From Streptomyces sp. OfavH-34-F (lineage in GTDB: Bacteria > Actinomycetota > Actinomycetes > Streptomycetales > Streptomycetaceae): a stretch of DNA of 64,000 bases. The first letter of the stretch is position 1, and every line of letters starts with the position of its first letter. The stretch lies in NCBI RefSeq assembly GCF_022347745.1, contig NZ_JAKRGC010000002.1:56560-120559 (forward strand), written 5' to 3'. Position numbers and translations under genes: made by a program. Positions 55,078-63,932 of this stretch are shown piece after piece. The notes below the pieces were generated by a model that did no database searches, was not told where the DNA came from, and saw only the letters and a program-made list of their open reading frames with translations.

Positions 55078-58000
55078 GTGAGACTGTCACGCGAGGTCAC
55101 CGGATGGGCGTTCCTTGCCGAGGTGGAGGGTGTGCGGCATGCCGGCCTGGCCGTCGGCCTGGCCGGTATCAGCCCGTTCTTGACCGGTGGCGGGTCAGGA
55201 GGCAGCCTGTTCACCCGTGCGTACGCGCGGGGCCTCCCCGTGCTCCTCTCAGTGGACGAGTTGCCGTTCAGCCATCCCTTCATTCCCGGGTGGTGTGTGA
55301 CGCAGGACGAACAAGGTGTGCTGTCCGTCCGGGATTCCGACGGCGCGCTCCTCGTGCACGACCTCGACGTGGAACGGCCGGCGGGGTGGCGGGAGGCGGC
55401 GGACGCCTCGGGCTCCGTCATGTTGATCGTGTCCCACGTGCTGCCTGCCGCAGACGATCCACTCGGCGCGCTGATCTCCGAAACACAGCGAGGGGAGGTG
55501 TGTGCCGGCCGTGTGCGCTTCGGTGAGCACGTCCGCGAGGCGGACGGCACGCCGACGGTCACCTTCGTGATGGACCCGGTCGGCGTGCTCATGGAGCTGG
55601 CTCAGTACGTGTGCGACCGGATCATGTCGCTGGACGAGGCGAAACGCCGGGCGCGCGAACTGGAGGAGATACGGCAAACCCTGGCGGAGCACGGCGTGAT
55701 GTCCATCGAGGCGATGGTGGATCTGCTGTACCGGGACGAGTTCCTCGATCACCGCGGCCTGGTGGATTTCATGTACGTCTACTGGCGACTGGTCGCCGAG
55801 GTCGCCGACGCCTGCGCGATGGAGGCTGCCTGGCGGGTCGCGGCGTTCCAGACCGTCGAGGTAGGCGTCCAGCTGGTGGCGGACCGGTGCGACCGCGTCG
55901 TGTTCGAGGAGTCAGAAGCCCTGGCGGCCCGGCTGGTCGACGAACTGAGCGACACCGCCGACCTGGAAGCCGCCCTGCTGGCTGCCGCTCGGTTACGGAT
56001 GGCCGTCAGGGGACAGGAGGATTCGGCGGCAGACGACTACGCTCGTGAGCCGCTGCTGACCACATGGTCCGCTCAGCTGACCGCGGACCTGTACCGCACG
56101 TGGTTCACCGAAGAGGAACCCTTCCAGGAGGAGTCCCCCCGGCTGGTGGTAGAGGCGGGACATCTGGTGGTGCGTGCGCTGGAGCTGGACGGCGGGGTGA
56201 GGAGGGGCCGGCTGCTGGCGCTACTGGCGCAGATCCTCGCGGACGGGGAGGGAGTCCACCGTGATGCTGTTCGTGCCGCGCTCTCGGCATGGCACGACTC
56301 TTCCGCCGGCGAGGAGCCGGACCTCGGGCTGTTCCTCATCAGAACGGCGGACGGGGTGCCCCCGGAGACGGCCCACAGGCTGCTCATAGGGGTGTTCGGG
56401 ACGCCACCGGCCGATTTCGTCGTCGCCCACGGGAGTGCGGTGACCGCGAAGGCGATCAGCCAAGGGGTCAACCTGGCCCGGGAACGAGCCGACCGACGGC
56501 TGCTGCGCACCGTGCTGGACTGGGCCGGGCAACTCGATCTTCGGTGGGCCTCCGCCTATCGCCGGCAACTGATCGAGGCCAGGCTCCATGTGTTGCCCGA
56601 CGACCCGAGCGAATGCCCAGGTCCCGACCAGGAACTGCCGGTTTCGATCCCGGAGTTCCGGACACCGGCGCAGCGCTCTGCGGCTCTGTTGCATGCGGCC
56701 GCACACGCCCGCGACCGGGGGCAGCCGGCGTGGGGGCTCACCCTCCTGCGCCAGGCGGGCGACGCCCGGAACGAAGAGGTCCGGCTGCTCACGGCCGATC
56801 TCTTCTACCAGTCGGCAGAGGCGGGAGAGCCGGGCCCCGGTACTGTCCCGTTCCCATGGGGCTATTACACGTATGCGGCGCTCGCCTACGCCTCGCTCGG
56901 CTTCGAGGAATTGGCCCAGGCGAGCCTGGTGCCGCTGGTGCAGCATCTGGGCGACCTCCGCGGCGATGAACTCAGGAACGCGTTGTACGCGATCATCGTC
57001 GATGCGCCGAACTTCAACACCATCGGCGCACCCGGGCTCGGCGCGATCGTGCGAGACCTTGTGCATTCGGCGGTCTGGCAGCTCACCGCGGAATGCGAGA
57101 CGCTGCCGATGGGGCTGATGCTCGGCCTGCATCAAGCGGGCAAGGGTTCGGAACTGGGCGCGTGGTGGCGCATCGAAGGCCCGCTCGTGCTGCCCGCGCA
57201 CATCCAGCACTTCCTCGGCAAGCTGCGCGACTGGGAGGAGCCCACCGCCGCGGGTGGTGCCTTGCCGAACCTGCTGAACGCGGTCGACGCCGATCATCGT
57301 CCCGGCGGCCACGACAACACGCAGATCGCTCGGAATCTGCGGTGGCGCATTTCGTCGTTCATCGACGACGAGCTGCGTCGGCGGTCGACGGCGCTCATCG
57401 ACGACCAGCGCATCTGGGCCAAGGCACATGAGCTGCTGGATGAGCGAACGGTGCTGTTGACGTGGTTCCTGCCCGCGGCGGTGAACGGCTCGGCCGTGCT
57501 GCTCGCGGTCACCAGGCAGGGCCGGGAGCTCGTGGTGCACCTCGGAGAGCGCGCGGACGAGAGCAGCGACCGGCACCCGGACGCGGACCGCGTCGAGGCG
57601 ATCCGGACGGAGATCGAACGCGACCCGCTGTTCGGCGACGTGACACCGGAGGGCAGTCGGCTGCTGGAGTCGGCCGACCTGCCGCTCGGAGGCAGCGAAC
57701 TGTGGGACAACTGGCGTGCCCAGGGCAAGGACCGGATCCTGGCCTGGCCGCACGGCGCTCTGCACTACCTGCCCCTCCCGCTGTGTCGCAGGGGCGGCCG
57801 TCTGATCGCCGACGACTGGACGGTCACGACGATCGCCGGCCTCGAAGCCCTGGCACCCGCCGAAGTGCCGGCGCGTGAGGGCCGCACCGTCGTGCTGGCC
57901 TCCGCCGCCGGCGGTGTTCCCTTCGGCCTGCATGCCGAACCGGCGCTGGAGGAGCATGCGCGGAAGGTCGCCGAGGCGGTCGGCGCCGAAGCCCTCACCG

Positions 58001-58491
58001 GTCGTGCGGCCACGCGCGACAGGCTGCGCGCGGAGATGTCCGTGGCGGACGTCGTCCACATCGCCGTACACGGGACGCTGGACGAGGACGCGCCGTGGAT
58101 GCACTGCCTCTATCTCGCGCCGGACGGCGACGACGACGGCCGCGTGTTCGCCTACGACTTCCTGGACATCGACCTGCGCGGGGTCCGCCTTGTCACGCTC
58201 GCCGCCTGCGAGTCGGCGCTCGGCCGGTTCGACCGCGGTGACAACGTTCGTGGCATCCCTTCGGCACTGATCACCGCCGGAGCGCAGGCCGTCGTCGGAT
58301 GCCTGTGGCCCGTGCGACCGGAACCGGCCACGTACTTCTACCACCACCTGCATCGAGGAGTCGCGCGCGGCACCGACCCGGAGCAGGCGTTCCGCAGCGC
58401 CCAACTCGCCACCCGTGCCGCATATCCCCAGTACCGTGACTGGGGAGCGTTCACCTATGTGCACGGTAGGAACAAGGGAGCCACTCCATGA
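55078..58491 (+). CDS. CHAT-domain (caspase-like) protease with helical repeats
   Basis: 1137 residues from GTG 55078, preceded by AAGGGGGAGG. The N-terminal ~180 residues are an unknown alpha/beta domain. A long helical, TPR-like region follows to about 830. The C-terminal CHAT domain (about 840-1130) keeps the catalytic pair: His998 in IAVHGTLDED and Cys1044 in TLAACESALG. CHAT proteases are activated by partner sensors and cut specific targets, often in defence. A 222-residue gene overlaps its stop by 4 bases and is the likely partner or substrate. Confidence 0.88.
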   Translation: MRLSREVTGWAFLAEVEGVRHAGLAVGLAGISPFLTGGGSGGSLFTRAYARGLPVLLSVDELPFSHPFIPGWCVTQDEQGVLSVRDSDGALLVHDLDVERPAGWREAADASGSVMLIVSHVLPAADDPLGALISETQRGEVCAGRVRFGEHVREADGTPTVTFVMDPVGVLMELAQYVCDRIMSLDEAKRRARELEEIRQTLAEHGVMSIEAMVDLLYRDEFLDHRGLVDFMYVYWRLVAEVADACAMEAAWRVAAFQTVEVGVQLVADRCDRVVFEESEALAARLVDELSDTADLEAALLAAARLRMAVRGQEDSAADDYAREPLLTTWSAQLTADLYRTWFTEEEPFQEESPRLVVEAGHLVVRALELDGGVRRGRLLALLAQILADGEGVHRDAVRAALSAWHDSSAGEEPDLGLFLIRTADGVPPETAHRLLIGVFGTPPADFVVAHGSAVTAKAISQGVNLARERADRRLLRTVLDWAGQLDLRWASAYRRQLIEARLHVLPDDPSECPGPDQELPVSIPEFRTPAQRSAALLHAAAHARDRGQPAWGLTLLRQAGDARNEEVRLLTADLFYQSAEAGEPGPGTVPFPWGYYTYAALAYASLGFEELAQASLVPLVQHLGDLRGDELRNALYAIIVDAPNFNTIGAPGLGAIVRDLVHSAVWQLTAECETLPMGLMLGLHQAGKGSELGAWWRIEGPLVLPAHIQHFLGKLRDWEEPTAAGGALPNLLNAVDADHRPGGHDNTQIARNLRWRISSFIDDELRRRSTALIDDQRIWAKAHELLDERTVLLTWFLPAAVNGSAVLLAVTRQGRELVVHLGERADESSDRHPDADRVEAIRTEIERDPLFGDVTPEGSRLLESADLPLGGSELWDNWRAQGKDRILAWPHGALHYLPLPLCRRGGRLIADDWTVTTIAGLEALAPAEVPAREGRTVVLASAAGGVPFGLHAEPALEEHARKVAEAVGAEALTGRAATRDRLRAEMSVADVVHIAVHGTLDEDAPWMHCLYLAPDGDDDGRVFAYDFLDIDLRGVRLVTLAACESALGRFDRGDNVRGIPSALITAGAQAVVGCLWPVRPEPATYFYHHLHRGVARGTDPEQAFRSAQLATRAAYPQYRDWGAFTYVHGRNKGATP

Positions 58492-59156
58492 CCGGGATTC
58501 GGCTGCACGACGTCGAACTCGTGCCGGAGCGCACGCTCGGCAGGCCGGCGGACGACGCACCGCTGCGTGGCAGGCTCACCTTCGGCTGGGACCTACTGCC
58601 CGTCGGCCACGCGGGCGCGCCGGCCGGCTGGCTGTCCTATCTGAGTGCCACCCCCGACCGGGAGTTCCGGCACCTGCTCATGGTGTGCTCGTTCCGCCCC
58701 GAGACACCGGAGAGCAGAGGCGTATTCCGCCATGCCTCCCTGGGCGTCGCACTGTCGGCACCGGAGCGTGACGCACAGCCGATCGCGCGCCTGATCGACC
58801 CCGGCGAACGTACCCACCCGGTCCCCGGCCCCGGAACCGGCGTGAGCTTCACGGTCACGACGGGAGTGCTGGACGTAGGGGTGGAGAAGCCGCCGGGATC
58901 CGGACCGGCGAGGGAGGAATGGATCGTCCGGGGCCACGGGGCTTCCCAGCCGAACCCGCAGTGGGAGTTCCGGCGAGTCAAAGGACTCCCGCTGGTCGGC
59001 GATCACCCGGTGGCCGCGCTGGTGGAACTCGTGCCCGACTGTACGAACACGGCCGAGGTGCTGGTCGCGGCGGAACTGGAGCACCGTAGCTGGGGCATCC
59101 GCCGCTATCGGGCACGGCTCACGCCGACACCGCACACGATCGTGCTGGCGGAGTGA
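58488..59156 (+). CDS. Partner protein of the CHAT protease, unknown function
   Basis: 222 residues, ATG overlapping the CHAT gene's stop (ATGA). It is soluble, with no signal peptide, no membrane helix and no recognised domain. Beta-strands dominate (HLLMVCSFRPETPE; TVTTGVLDVGV; EVLVAAELEHRSWGIRRYRA). The tight coupling suggests equal amounts of both proteins, so it may be an inhibitor, sensor or cleavage substrate. It ends close to the convergent nuclease gene with no clear terminator. Confidence 0.7.
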   Translation: MTGIRLHDVELVPERTLGRPADDAPLRGRLTFGWDLLPVGHAGAPAGWLSYLSATPDREFRHLLMVCSFRPETPESRGVFRHASLGVALSAPERDAQPIARLIDPGERTHPVPGPGTGVSFTVTTGVLDVGVEKPPGSGPAREEWIVRGHGASQPNPQWEFRRVKGLPLVGDHPVAALVELVPDCTNTAEVLVAAELEHRSWGIRRYRARLTPTPHTIVLAE

Positions 59157-59260
59157 CCCGCTCCCGTCGCTGCGGCCGACGGCTTCGACTGGGGTTGCGC
59201 CTGCGCCGAGCGTTCGTTCGGCCGTGTCGTACGCCCAGTGGCCCCAGAGTGGGTCGCTTC

Positions 59261-60661
59261 TCAGGTGTCGAGCAGTTGCCGGAGGGCGTCCGGGCCGAGG
59301 CGCCTGTCCGCATCGGCGACAGCCCCGTTGAAGCGGACCCCTTCGGTTCCGAGGACTTCTGCGGGGGTGTCCGTTCGGGTGTGGTCCGCCCATCGGAAGC
59401 CGTTGCTGACGCGTCCTGCTGCATTCAAGACACGCCAGGGGCTGGGACACTGGCCGCAGGTACTCAGGTGCCTTCCCACCGGAACGGCGTGGCTGCCTAT
59501 CACCGCAGCCACGTCACCGTAGGTGGTCCATCGTCCGGCAGGGACTGCGCCCAGCAGGGTGTGCAGCTCCGTCCAGTCCTTGCGGGTGCCGTTGAGCTGC
59601 TTGGCCAGCAGTGAGAGGTTGACTCCTGCCAGGGCGGCCCATTCTTCGCTGTCGACATCGCTGGGAACCTGACTGGTGTCGACGTCCCACCACGTTGTGC
59701 CCTGTATGCCGTCGGCGGTGCGGTTCGTCACGCTCGTGAAGATGTGGTTGGCCAGTCCGGTGGGGGAGTAGGAGGCGCCGTCGGCGTCCCAGATCAGTGG
59801 TTGGGCGGTGTTGTTGGTCCAGACGGCGGTTGCTCTGCTGCTGTCCTCCGCCGTCCACGCGTCGATGGCATCACGGATGGCTTCCGTTGTGCCATGGCGC
59901 GGTGTCATGAGCAGTTTGGTGCCTTCGGGCAACAGACCCGCACCCACGAGTACGTGGACGGCGTTGCGTGAGCGCGCGCGTTCCTGCAGCTTCTTGGCTG
60001 CCGCCTCGCCTTCGACCCGGGCAGGTGCGAGCGTGAACTCCTCCACCTCCGGGGTCGGGTAGACCTTGGTGAAGCCGGCGACGACGTGTCCCTCCACCTT
60101 CCACAGCCCCACCTGCATGAGGTCGATGTCGAGGCCCATCTCCGACAGCCAGACCACGGAATGGGTGACCTGCTTGGGGAAGTCAGCGGCGATGATCACC
60201 TGTCGGGGGCGCTGGAGCAGCTCCGGGCTCCACTCCCCGTCCACATGATCCAGCAGGCGCTGCCTGCATGCGTCGAAGTCGAGGTCTTGCCCCCTGCGCG
60301 ACAGGAAGTCGCGGTGCGCCTGGGCCAGGGTGCTGAGGTCGAACCGGGACACCAGGGCGGCGTAGGTGATCGCCTGGAGGTGCACGTCCCGATCAGCCGT
60401 TCCGCGCTTCAGCTCGACCACGACGAGGCGCCCTGTCGCATCCAGTCCCAGGACGTCCAGCCGGTCGCGCGCCGGCACGCCGTCCGTGTCGGCCCATCGG
60501 TCGTACTCTGCGGTAACGACGAGCACCGACTCCCCGAGCACCTGCGGGTGGGCGATCACCCACTCCTGCAAGTGCTGCCGCTCAAGGAGGCCCTCCGCAG
60601 CCAGCCCGGTGCGCGCGATCGGTGTGGCCGCCTTGCCCATGACGCTGAAGAGGTGATCCAC
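59261..60661 (-). CDS. NucS-like nuclease domain fused to an alkyltransferase-like DNA-binding domain
   Basis: 466 residues from GTG 60661 (AGGAGG 7 bases upstream; the frame is open six codons further). The N-terminal half has a PD-(D/E)xK core: RLDVLGLDATGRLVVVELKR followed by a Gln-containing helix, as in NucS/EndoMS-type nucleases. The C-terminal ~90 residues match the O6-alkylguanine transferase DNA-binding domain (VPAGRWTTYGDVAAVIG; VGRHLSTCGQ). The active-site PCHR is replaced by SPWRV, with Trp where Cys should be, as in alkyltransferase-like proteins that bind but do not repair alkylated guanine. Nuclease fused to a lesion reader is a striking combination. Confidence 0.75.
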   Translation of the reverse strand: MDHLFSVMGKAATPIARTGLAAEGLLERQHLQEWVIAHPQVLGESVLVVTAEYDRWADTDGVPARDRLDVLGLDATGRLVVVELKRGTADRDVHLQAITYAALVSRFDLSTLAQAHRDFLSRRGQDLDFDACRQRLLDHVDGEWSPELLQRPRQVIIAADFPKQVTHSVVWLSEMGLDIDLMQVGLWKVEGHVVAGFTKVYPTPEVEEFTLAPARVEGEAAAKKLQERARSRNAVHVLVGAGLLPEGTKLLMTPRHGTTEAIRDAIDAWTAEDSSRATAVWTNNTAQPLIWDADGASYSPTGLANHIFTSVTNRTADGIQGTTWWDVDTSQVPSDVDSEEWAALAGVNLSLLAKQLNGTRKDWTELHTLLGAVPAGRWTTYGDVAAVIGSHAVPVGRHLSTCGQCPSPWRVLNAAGRVSNGFRWADHTRTDTPAEVLGTEGVRFNGAVADADRRLGPDALRQLLDT

Positions 60662-60782
60662 GATGGCCTCCTGGTACAACCGGCAGCGCGACGCTCGACG
60701 TTCAGAGCTTACGCGGGCCGGATCGCTCCCCCTCCTCGTTCAGCCCGCCAGGCGGCAAGTCCACCGGCGCGACAGCCCGGGG

Positions 60783-61430
60783 TCAGCGGGCGGGACTCTC
60801 CACCACGTCTTTGAGCACGCGTTGGGTCGTCCATCGCGACATCTGCGCATACAGCTTGCTCGGCCCGGCCGAGCCGCCCGCGGAGGAGCTGAACTTGCCT
60901 GGGCAGCCGTTGGTGACGCCGGCTTTCTTGGTTGTCACGACTCGGCCTGTGCGCAGCGCGTAGACGGTGTAGGTGAACGTCTGGTTGTACAGCGGGTAGG
61001 TCTGCTGCGGACTGCTCTGGGCTCCGAAGTCGACATACGTGCACTCACGCTGCTGTTCCGTGCCGCGTTCCCCCTTGGCGCAGGCAAGCAGTTCGATCTC
61101 GGTGACCGGGGTGGTTTTGGCCGTTTCGGGGACACCCTTGATCTTTACGTCGTCCTGCAGTACCCAGCCGGGGCCGAGGTCCGCGTCTGTGGTGTAGCCG
61201 CCGTCGAAGGCGGCCACTCGGTGAGGGCCGTTCCCGGAGTACTTGGCTGCCTTGGGGTGGCCGCTCTCGATGTTTGAGCAGAAGGTGCCGAGCTGCGCCG
61301 CGGTGGTGATGCCGTCGGCCTTGGCTTTGGTCTCGGTGGCGTCTGCCTTCCCTGAACTCCCCGAGCATCCGGCGAGCAGGGCCAGGAGCGCGCCGAAGAA
61401 GGGAGCGGTGAGATGTCGCTGGACCTGCAA
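60783..61430 (-). CDS. Lipoprotein of unknown function
   Basis: 215 residues from TTG 61430 with GGGAGG 5 bases upstream. The signal peptide ends in a lipobox ALLAGC. The mature part starts with a Ser/Gly/Lys linker and has several Cys residues (GTFCSN, LLACAK, RECTYVD, TNGCPG), perhaps two disulphides. No family was recognised. It should sit on the outer face of the membrane. Confidence 0.75.
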   Translation of the reverse strand: MQVQRHLTAPFFGALLALLAGCSGSSGKADATETKAKADGITTAAQLGTFCSNIESGHPKAAKYSGNGPHRVAAFDGGYTTDADLGPGWVLQDDVKIKGVPETAKTTPVTEIELLACAKGERGTEQQRECTYVDFGAQSSPQQTYPLYNQTFTYTVYALRTGRVVTTKKAGVTNGCPGKFSSSAGGSAGPSKLYAQMSRWTTQRVLKDVVESPAR

Positions 61431-61599
61431 GAGACCTCCCAGCCTCGATGGTGTCTCGTGGTGGATACCCGCGGCTCCGCAGGAGGTGGGCGGGGAGCCA
61501 CAGCTTCCTCTCCGTTCGAGGGTATCGAAGGCATTCGGGACCGATCCAGGTGGCACTTTGCGGCAACTGCCTTGCTGCGTCGGCTCGTTCGGGGTGGCC

Positions 61600-61670
61600 C
61601 GGTGATGGAGACCGACGTGGAACAACGAGGACCGGGGCTGACCGAGATCGTTCGGCCGTGGTGTGCGGAG
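61600..61670. repeat. Intergenic repeat, copy C
   Basis: Matches copy B through GACGTGGAACAACGAGGACC and GGCTGACCGAGATCGTTC, with a short internal deletion. It lies upstream of the lipoprotein gene. Confidence 0.5.
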
Positions 61671-61717
61671 TGACGGGCGGGCGTGTCCCGCGTGCGCCCG
61701 TCCGGTCCGGCACCGCC

Positions 61718-62056
61718 TCAGTCCCCGGGGGGTGCTTCCGCCGCTTCCGCCGCGCGCCGGTATTCGGCGTTGATGCGCTGCGCCTCTTCCAGCTGGTCCT
61801 CCAGGACGACGATGCGGCAGGCGGCCTCGATGGGCGTGCCCTGGTCGACCAGTTCGCGGGCGCGGGCGGCGATGCGCAGTTGGTAGCGGGAGTAGCGGCG
61901 GTGGCCGCCCTCCGAACGCAGGGGGGTGATCAGACGGGCTTCGCCGATGGCGCGGAGGAAGCCCTGGCTCGTGCCGAGCATCTCGGCGGCCCGGCCCATC
62001 GTGTAGGCGGGGTAGTCGTCGTCGTCAAGACGGCCGTACGAGTCGTCTGCTGTCAC
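61718..62056 (-). CDS. MerR-family transcriptional regulator
   Basis: 112 residues from GTG 62056, which has GAGAGG 6-8 bases upstream; a GTG two codons earlier is also possible. The helix-turn-helix and wing are clear: YTMGRAAEMLGTSQGFLRAI, then LITPLRSEGGHRRYSRYQL. A dimerising helix follows (ACRIVVLEDQLEEAQRINAE). The protein is short, with no ligand-binding domain, like HspR-type members. A strong hairpin lies in its leader. Confidence 0.88.
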   Translation of the reverse strand: MTADDSYGRLDDDDYPAYTMGRAAEMLGTSQGFLRAIGEARLITPLRSEGGHRRYSRYQLRIAARARELVDQGTPIEAACRIVVLEDQLEEAQRINAEYRRAAEAAEAPPGD

Positions 62057-62083
62057 TGGCACCTCTCTTGTGGAACGCGTGAG

Positions 62084-62115
62084 GGGGCCTTGGCGCCACT
62101 TGGCACCAAGGCCCC
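62084..62115. terminator. Hairpin in the leader of the MerR gene
   Basis: A 10-base perfect stem GGGGCCTTGG/CCAAGGCCCC, about 28 bases before the MerR start. It could be an attenuator for that gene or a terminator for rightward transcription. Confidence 0.55.
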
Positions 62116-62725
62116 GAAGGAACTACTACACCACCTGCCGGCCCGAACACGGCACCGGCCTTCTGTATCCGCGGCTCCGACCTGCCTGCTGTCGGGAGTG
62201 CGGGGATCGCGGTTGCTTGACCGGAGACCACCTCACTATCGATGTCCTGCGGTACCCGGGCGGGCCGATGGCTCCGTTCCGGGCGATCCTGATGGCGCCA
62301 GCTCCTCCGTTCTTCTTCTCGCGGTGATCGACTTCTCACCTGTCGGTACTGCGTACTGCGTTCACGGGCGCCGCGACTCTCATGCCGGCGGTCCCGCGTC
62401 GGCGGCCCCTCGCTGCGGGCCACCCGGTCCGGCGGTCAGTCCCGTCACCGTCATCTGACAACCCTGGCTTCGGAACTCCACCGCCGCACCGTCCTGCGAC
62501 TACGTCCTCCGGCAGTCCGTCTCTGCCGGTCATCGCTGTCTCTCTCGCTTATGAAAGAAACCCTAGCCGCGCCAGTGAGCAATGTCTACTCCGGCCACCA
62601 TAGATTTTCGGGTCCACTCCAACGAGGTAATCGGCTGTGCCGGAGGAGCGGGTCGCCCGGTGGCCGACCGGTTCCTCCGGGGGACGGGGGGACGCCGGGG
62701 CAACCCGTGCATAAAATCGACTCTC
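62116..62725. other. 610-base region with no supported gene
   Basis: Short open frames exist on both strands, but none has a ribosome site and consistent codon bias. A TATGAAAG / ATAGATTTT patch near 62,550-62,610 is less GC-rich than its surroundings and may contain the promoter of the downstream gene. Confidence 0.4.
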
Positions 62726-63085
62726 ATGTCGAAGCCTGACCAGCTGCTCGTTGACGTCGCCACCTTGGTGGAGTCCGGGCACAGCAACCAGATGTCCCTG
62801 ACCGTGGTCGCCGGTGGTGCCGTCATCACCGGCCGGCTCGCGCCCGAAGCCGTGTGGCGGCAACGGGTGTCGGAGGTGCTGACGGACTCGGCCCGGCTGG
62901 GCGAGTTCTCCGCCGTGTTCACCGCGACGGACCGGAAGGAGGGGCCGCCCGCGTACCTGCACTTCCACATGGCGCGGATTCTTCAGGGCACGGTGGGAAT
63001 CCCGGAGACGGGCGGGATGTACCGCGTCGCGATCGAGGACGTCAGCGCCTGGACCATGGGCGACTTCACGTACTCCGAGCACTGA
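62726..63085 (+). CDS. Small hypothetical protein, possibly GvpU-like
   Basis: 119 residues from ATG 62726. A helix at the start (QLLVDVATLVESG) leads into paired strands (QMSLTVVAGGAVITGRLA). The C-terminal half continues as strands (AYLHFHMARILQGTVGI). The pattern recalls the gas-vesicle accessory protein GvpU, but this is a weak resemblance and no gas-vesicle genes are nearby. It ends at a perfect terminator. Confidence 0.6.
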   Translation: MSKPDQLLVDVATLVESGHSNQMSLTVVAGGAVITGRLAPEAVWRQRVSEVLTDSARLGEFSAVFTATDRKEGPPAYLHFHMARILQGTVGIPETGGMYRVAIEDVSAWTMGDFTYSEH

Positions 63086-63112
63086 CGCTCGCGCGGGACG
63101 GCCGGACGCGCG

Positions 63113-63148
63113 AAAGGGCCCGACCGGCACATGCCGGTCGGGCCCTTT
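63113..63148. terminator. Bidirectional terminator
   Basis: A 17-base perfect stem AAAGGGCCCGACCGGCA and its complement around CA, with A-rich and T-rich ends on the two sides. It separates the convergent genes on its left and right. Confidence 0.9.
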
Positions 63149-63172
63149 CCCTGCTCGATTCTCCTCGGACGG

Positions 63173-63484
63173 TCAGACGGCCACCGGGCTGCCGAGCATC
63201 GCGGAGGCGTGCTGGAGCGGGCTGACGGCCGGGGCGGCCGCGGCGGGCCGGGGAGCGCTGTGGCAGGTGAACCCGAGCCTGGTCATCGCCCGGACGACCT
63301 CGGCGGCGCTGAAGTCGCGGCGGTCCTGGCGGGTGATGACCTCACCGACCTGCTTGACGGGGTAGGCGCGGCGGCCGATGGTCACGGAGTCACCGGAGAC
63401 CTCCTCGGGCCTGACGCCCTTCATGGAGTCCAGGACACCGCTTCTGGTGAGCTCGAACGGGAAGCGGGCGATGACACAGCGCAC
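63173..63484 (-). CDS. SCO5918-family small protein
   Basis: 103 residues from GTG 63484 with GAGG upstream. The sequence (MRCVIARFPFELTRSGVLDS; GRRAYPVKQVGEVITRQDRR) matches what I recall of the Streptomyces SCO5918 family, which sits next to a DEAD-box RNA helicase, as it appears to here. The helix DFSAAEVVRAMTRLGFTC is characteristic. Function unknown; the neighbourhood suggests a cold or RNA-related role. Confidence 0.75.
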   Translation of the reverse strand: MRCVIARFPFELTRSGVLDSMKGVRPEEVSGDSVTIGRRAYPVKQVGEVITRQDRRDFSAAEVVRAMTRLGFTCHSAPRPAAAAPAVSPLQHASAMLGSPVAV

Positions 63485-63531
63485 GTTGCCTCACAGGGAG
63501 AGGAAGGGGGATGGTTCGCGGGCGGGAGGGT

Positions 63532-63885
63532 TCAGAGGGCCGGGGCGACGGCGGAGGGCCGCCGGTACGTGGCCCACTCGGCCGTCGTGGCGGCCGGTCC
63601 ATGCGGTCCCCGGTCGCCGGGGAGGTCGCGCAAGCGGACCCGGTCGGAGTAGCCGGGGCCGTCGCGGACGACGACGAGCTGGGCCCGGGTGACGAGGCCC
63701 GTGGGCAGACCGTCGTTGTCGCAGATCCTCAGGCGTCCGGTTCTGGCACCGGCCATGACGGACAGGGCCACTTCCACGGTCATGTCGTCGCCGACCTGCG
63801 GCCCGGCCGCGTCCAGGGCGTCGAGTGCCGCCGGGAGGGCGGGTACCGCGTCCGCCGGGGCGGGCTGATTCCGGACCGATGTCAC
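63532..63885 (-). CDS. CBS-domain-like protein
   Basis: 117 residues from GTG 63885 with a perfect AGGAGG. The central part (VGDDMTVEVALSVMAGARTG then RLRICDNDGLPTGLVTRAQL) looks like one CBS-type strand-helix unit, which in pairs binds adenosine nucleotides. It lies between the SCO5918-like gene and the probable helicase and is likely cotranscribed with them. Confidence 0.65.
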   Translation of the reverse strand: MTSVRNQPAPADAVPALPAALDALDAAGPQVGDDMTVEVALSVMAGARTGRLRICDNDGLPTGLVTRAQLVVVRDGPGYSDRVRLRDLPGDRGPHGPAATTAEWATYRRPSAVAPAL

Positions 63886-63932
63886 GACGTGCCTCCTGCG
63901 TAGATGGGCAAGGCCTTCGGATCGCGTGGTGC

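Noticed and set aside
56221..58560. A 779-codon minus-strand open frame opposite the CHAT gene
   Set aside because: Antisense shadow without ribosome site or recognisable domain.
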